A program made the position numbers and the translations under genes. A stretch of DNA of 64,000 bases from the NCBI GenBank assembly GCA_032719365.1, contig CM064862.1, positions 54,651,840-54,715,839 on the forward strand. Reading direction: 5' to 3'. Positions 61,218-64,000 of this stretch are shown in pieces; positions within the stretch are counted from its first letter, which is position 1, and every line of letters begins with the position of its first letter. Below the pieces are notes generated by a model, which did no database searches, had not been told where the DNA came from, and was given only the letters and a program-made list of their open reading frames with translations. The stretch comes from Prinsepia uniflora. Its lineage: Eukaryota > Streptophyta > Magnoliopsida > Rosales > Rosaceae.

Positions 61218-61764
61218 TGACACGACCCATCCAAATCCTTACGAGATTAACGCGGGATGTGCCATGCTCCCGTCTGACACGAAGTGTCAAACAAGGGATC
61301 ATTCATACCTTAGCCCATACAGGGCTCCCAGAGCGCGTCAGGATCAGTGGAGGAGTGCGATATCTCGGTCTCTGCTACAGCCCGCATCCATGATCAACTT
61401 GAAGGGCATTAAAACCATTAAAAACTGTGAGTGGATGAAAATCAATAGTTTAGTAAAACACATTTCATAAAGATATTTATTCCCTTCACTAAAAATTATG
61501 TATGCATAAAAAACCAGTAATCAAAACATTTACTTAAATATATCGTTAGGGCTTTAGCCCAAAAACCGTAAAACCAAACATGAGTGGGAACTCAGCCCAA
61601 AACCGTAGTATACCAAAATTTGTAAATTCAGAACCAAGTGGGCCACTGCCCAAATTCATAAACACAACCCTATAAACACCGAAATAACATTTCATAAATC
61701 CAATAATCCATATTTACCACATAACCATCCTCGGCATCCCAGATGCCTAACTTCCCAGACATTT
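61218..61764 (-). repeat. 5' LTR of RT-2 (part)
   Basis: It matches 54786 to about 55330 closely (tgacacgaccc...cctcggcatccc). It stops at 61764, where another LTR begins. The remainder is presumably beyond the window. Confidence 0.85.
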
Positions 61765-62356
61765 TGACAGGACCCGCCCCGATCCTCTCTGGAACCATAT
61801 GGGGACGTGCCCTGCTCCCGTCTGACACCCAATAATTCATACCAATTTTGACCTCAAAACCGAATTAAACAGATGTCATACAACAAATAATCAAATTAAA
61901 GTCATACAACAAATCCGAATTAAACAGATGTCAGACAAGGGATGAAATCCAAAATTACAAGTTTGCGAGCACGACTCTAAAGTAAACCTGCAGGTACACC
62001 ACCCAACAGGGGTTCAGGTACGCAGAAGTAGATCTATGCCTCAGCCTCAGGTTCCTCCTCTACCTCAGTATCACGACCTGGAGGGGTTACCAAATCATTA
62101 AGGGTGAGTGGACCGAAACTCAAGTTTATAAAATCGTTTGATAAGTAAAACATATAATTTACCCCTCCCTTTTTCCAAACATGCATGCAGCATCATTTAA
62201 AATCATAAATAATATAATATGAATCATAAGGCCTGTAATAAAACCATAACCATAATTTTAGCCACTGCACTATACACTCCAATCCGACATCTCTGATGTC
62301 TGACGTCCCTGACGTCCAATAAGGTCACAATCACAAGGCTACGCGTGCCACTCGGG
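61765..62356 (-). repeat. LTR fragment of the 52913 family
   Basis: Starts tgacaggacccgccccgatc, the reverse of the end of the 52913-54535 solo LTR, including the gggtgtcagacgggagcagg block. It also has a gacat/atgtc and gacgt/acgtc hairpin pair at about 62287-62315. It is cut at 62357 by another LTR. Confidence 0.75.
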
Positions 62357-64000
62357 TGACAGGACCCGTCCCAACTGGACGTCAACAACCGTGCCCGGTC
62401 CTGCTCCCGTCTGACAAGTCAACTAAAGGTCCGAAACTCCCCTTCAGTGCTTGCCAGACAAGGGATGTTTGCGCGGATTTCTGCTGCTGTCACTGCCTCA
62501 CGATCAGTCCCGAACGTCGTACCACGGCCTGGAGGGTCACAAAACAGAAAAGGTGTGAGTGGACAAAAATGACCTCTTATAAAAACATTTATCAAAATAC
62601 ATTCTTACCCTCCAGTTTTCACAAACTTGCATGCATATCGTAAAACATGAGTGACCGATAAAATCAAAACATATTTTCCCATGGTCCATAAAAATCATGT
62701 TCACCAAATCAGTTTATGTTATAAAACGTCAAATCCCGGCTCTCAGGCCAAAACATGTGAAAACATAATCACTGGCCACAAAGACCAAAAACCCGTACTC
62801 CATACCAGTACGTCATCACAAATAACATCAATCAACACTAATCACAAGTGCACAATACACATATCAATCCAATCAATCCGCACTACTCACAAGTGCACAA
62901 TATCACAAATCACATCTGCACTACTCACAAGTGCACAATATCACAAATCACATATGCACTACTCACAAGTGCTGCACTACGCGTAGGCCAATATCCAGTC
63001 ACTCTCTCGGGAACAAACACCTCTGGGCTCAACCTCCTCAGGCTCAGTCCACCTCTGGGCGAACACATCCCCAGGATCAGACACCTCCGAGTGGTACATC
63101 CAGGCTCAGTATCATCTGAGAAGCTGACTACCATAGGATCAACTCTCGATCCTACAATCACATCCCCCAAGCTCCGGTCGTCTGGGTAATCCCCCCAAGC
63201 ACCAACCGTCTGGGAATATCACAATCACAATGAAAACCATCCCGGGAATTACATCCCAAAACATTTCAATCAAACCTTGACTTCATACCAAGTCAAGGTC
63301 ATTCTCAACTGGGTCTCAAGCCCAAAATACCTTTTACACATATTTCATTAAAATCACCTTTTAATTCAATAAAATATTCCGGAAATCATCATTGACTCAC
63401 CAACCAAGTCAAAATATCATTTTAGAAATCCTTTAGACTCCGGGCCTAGCCCAAAACATCATTTGCACGTTCCTCGTAAAACGTGCCCGAAAGACTGATT
63501 AAAATAATCATAAAATCCCAATAAATCATTAATTTCACAATTTCACAAATGACTCCAATTCCGAGTCAAAATCACTATTCATTTGGGTCTCATGCCCAAA
63601 ATAACATTATCACGCAAATCCATGCGTTGCAACCTCCGTTGCCATTTTCACGTAAATCCACGAAATTGACCCTCGACTCATTCCCGAGTCACCACATCAT
63701 TTTTCCATCCATGACTCAATAATCCGAGTCCAAACATTATTTTCAATCAATTTCAACCCCGAACTCATAAGCCAAGTCCAAACATCATTTTTACCAAATT
63801 TCGTAATTTCTCGAAAATCGCCCAAAATAATAATATAATAATCATAAAACCGAGAAATTACCGGATTGAAACACAAATCATGCCCAAGCATATAAAATCA
63901 TATAATAAGGCATTAGAAATCATATATGCATGCATCACGGTTAGAAAACAAAGTCCACTCACACACACCGTCCAAAACGATCCGTTTCTGAGCTGCACGT
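62357..64000 (-). repeat. LTR of the 13169 subfamily (partial)
   Basis: It begins tgacaggacccgtcccaactgg and runs to the window end, matching the reverse of about 14780-15884. For example 63950-63975 (gtccactcaca..accgtcc) pairs with ggacggtgtgtgagtggac. It contains a 38-bp tandem repeat at 62880-62972 (units starting gcactactcacaagtgcaca). Its far end and target-site duplication are outside the window. Confidence 0.8.
62880..62972. repeat. 38-bp tandem repeat, about 2.5 copies
   Basis: Units at 62880-62917 and 62918-62955, with a partial unit at 62956-62972. They are nearly identical, so the expansion is recent. The related LTR at 15380-15440 has diverged single units. Confidence 0.85.

Noticed and set aside
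62880..62972. CRISPR-like repeat array
   Set aside because: Directly adjoining 38-bp units without unique spacers, in a plant LTR. The same applies to the hairpin arrays elsewhere.

Overview
This window looks like repeat-filled intergenic or heterochromatic DNA from a flowering plant, probably a eudicot. The evidence is wall-to-wall large LTRs, plant-type primer-binding sites (initiator-Met tRNA and Asp tRNA), Cassandra-type LTRs carrying 5S rRNA promoter boxes, and AT-rich sequence with CpG decay. I cannot name the species. I found no intact protein-coding gene. Every open frame I examined is short and lies inside an LTR or a decayed internal region. The only possible coding remnant is a very degraded Ty3/gypsy protease-like stretch at 1646-1870 on the minus strand.

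Layout. (1) <1-6551: a minus-strand LTR retrotransposon, RT-1, with 3' LTR 1-305, internal region 306-3382 and 5' LTR 3383-6551. It sits in the internal region of 'family A'. (2) 6552-12788: family A, a non-autonomous LTR element arranged internal / LTR / internal / truncated LTR / internal. It carries a hAT-like MITE (8670-9224) and two Cassandra insertions (10596-11143 and 11351-11673). (3) 12789-27587: a minus-strand solo LTR ('family D') split by a plus-strand solo LTR (13169-15884) and by an Asp-primed element (16202-26648). One LTR of the Asp-primed element is itself split by another solo LTR (22805-25448). (4) 27703-28202: an assembly gap of exactly 500 N. (5) 28203-44123: a near-identical second copy of 11774-27702, with the same nested insertions and the same target-site duplications. 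Either two overlapping contigs were left unmerged or there is a real tandem duplication. (6) 44124-54621: the end of the family A internal region and its 3' LTR. That LTR is split by a plus-strand solo LTR (44757-50944, itself split by a minus-strand solo LTR of the same family at 45444-48681) and by another solo LTR (52913-54535). (7) 54786-61217 and onward: RT-2, a relative of RT-1, minus strand. Its 5' LTR is interrupted at 61765 and again at 62357 by further minus-strand LTRs that run off the window.

How the parts relate. Nearly everything is nested insertion followed by LTR-LTR recombination. I count six distinct large solo LTRs plus one Cassandra solo LTR, each with a perfect 5-bp target-site duplication, and one further Cassandra insertion whose duplication has decayed at a CpG. 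Nesting gives a relative order: family A, then D, then the Asp-primed element, then the youngest solo LTR. The most unusual shared feature is that several otherwise different LTR families carry tandem arrays of short hairpins whose stem sequences change while pairing is kept. One LTR also holds eight perfect TGACGTCA palindromes in about 170 bp.
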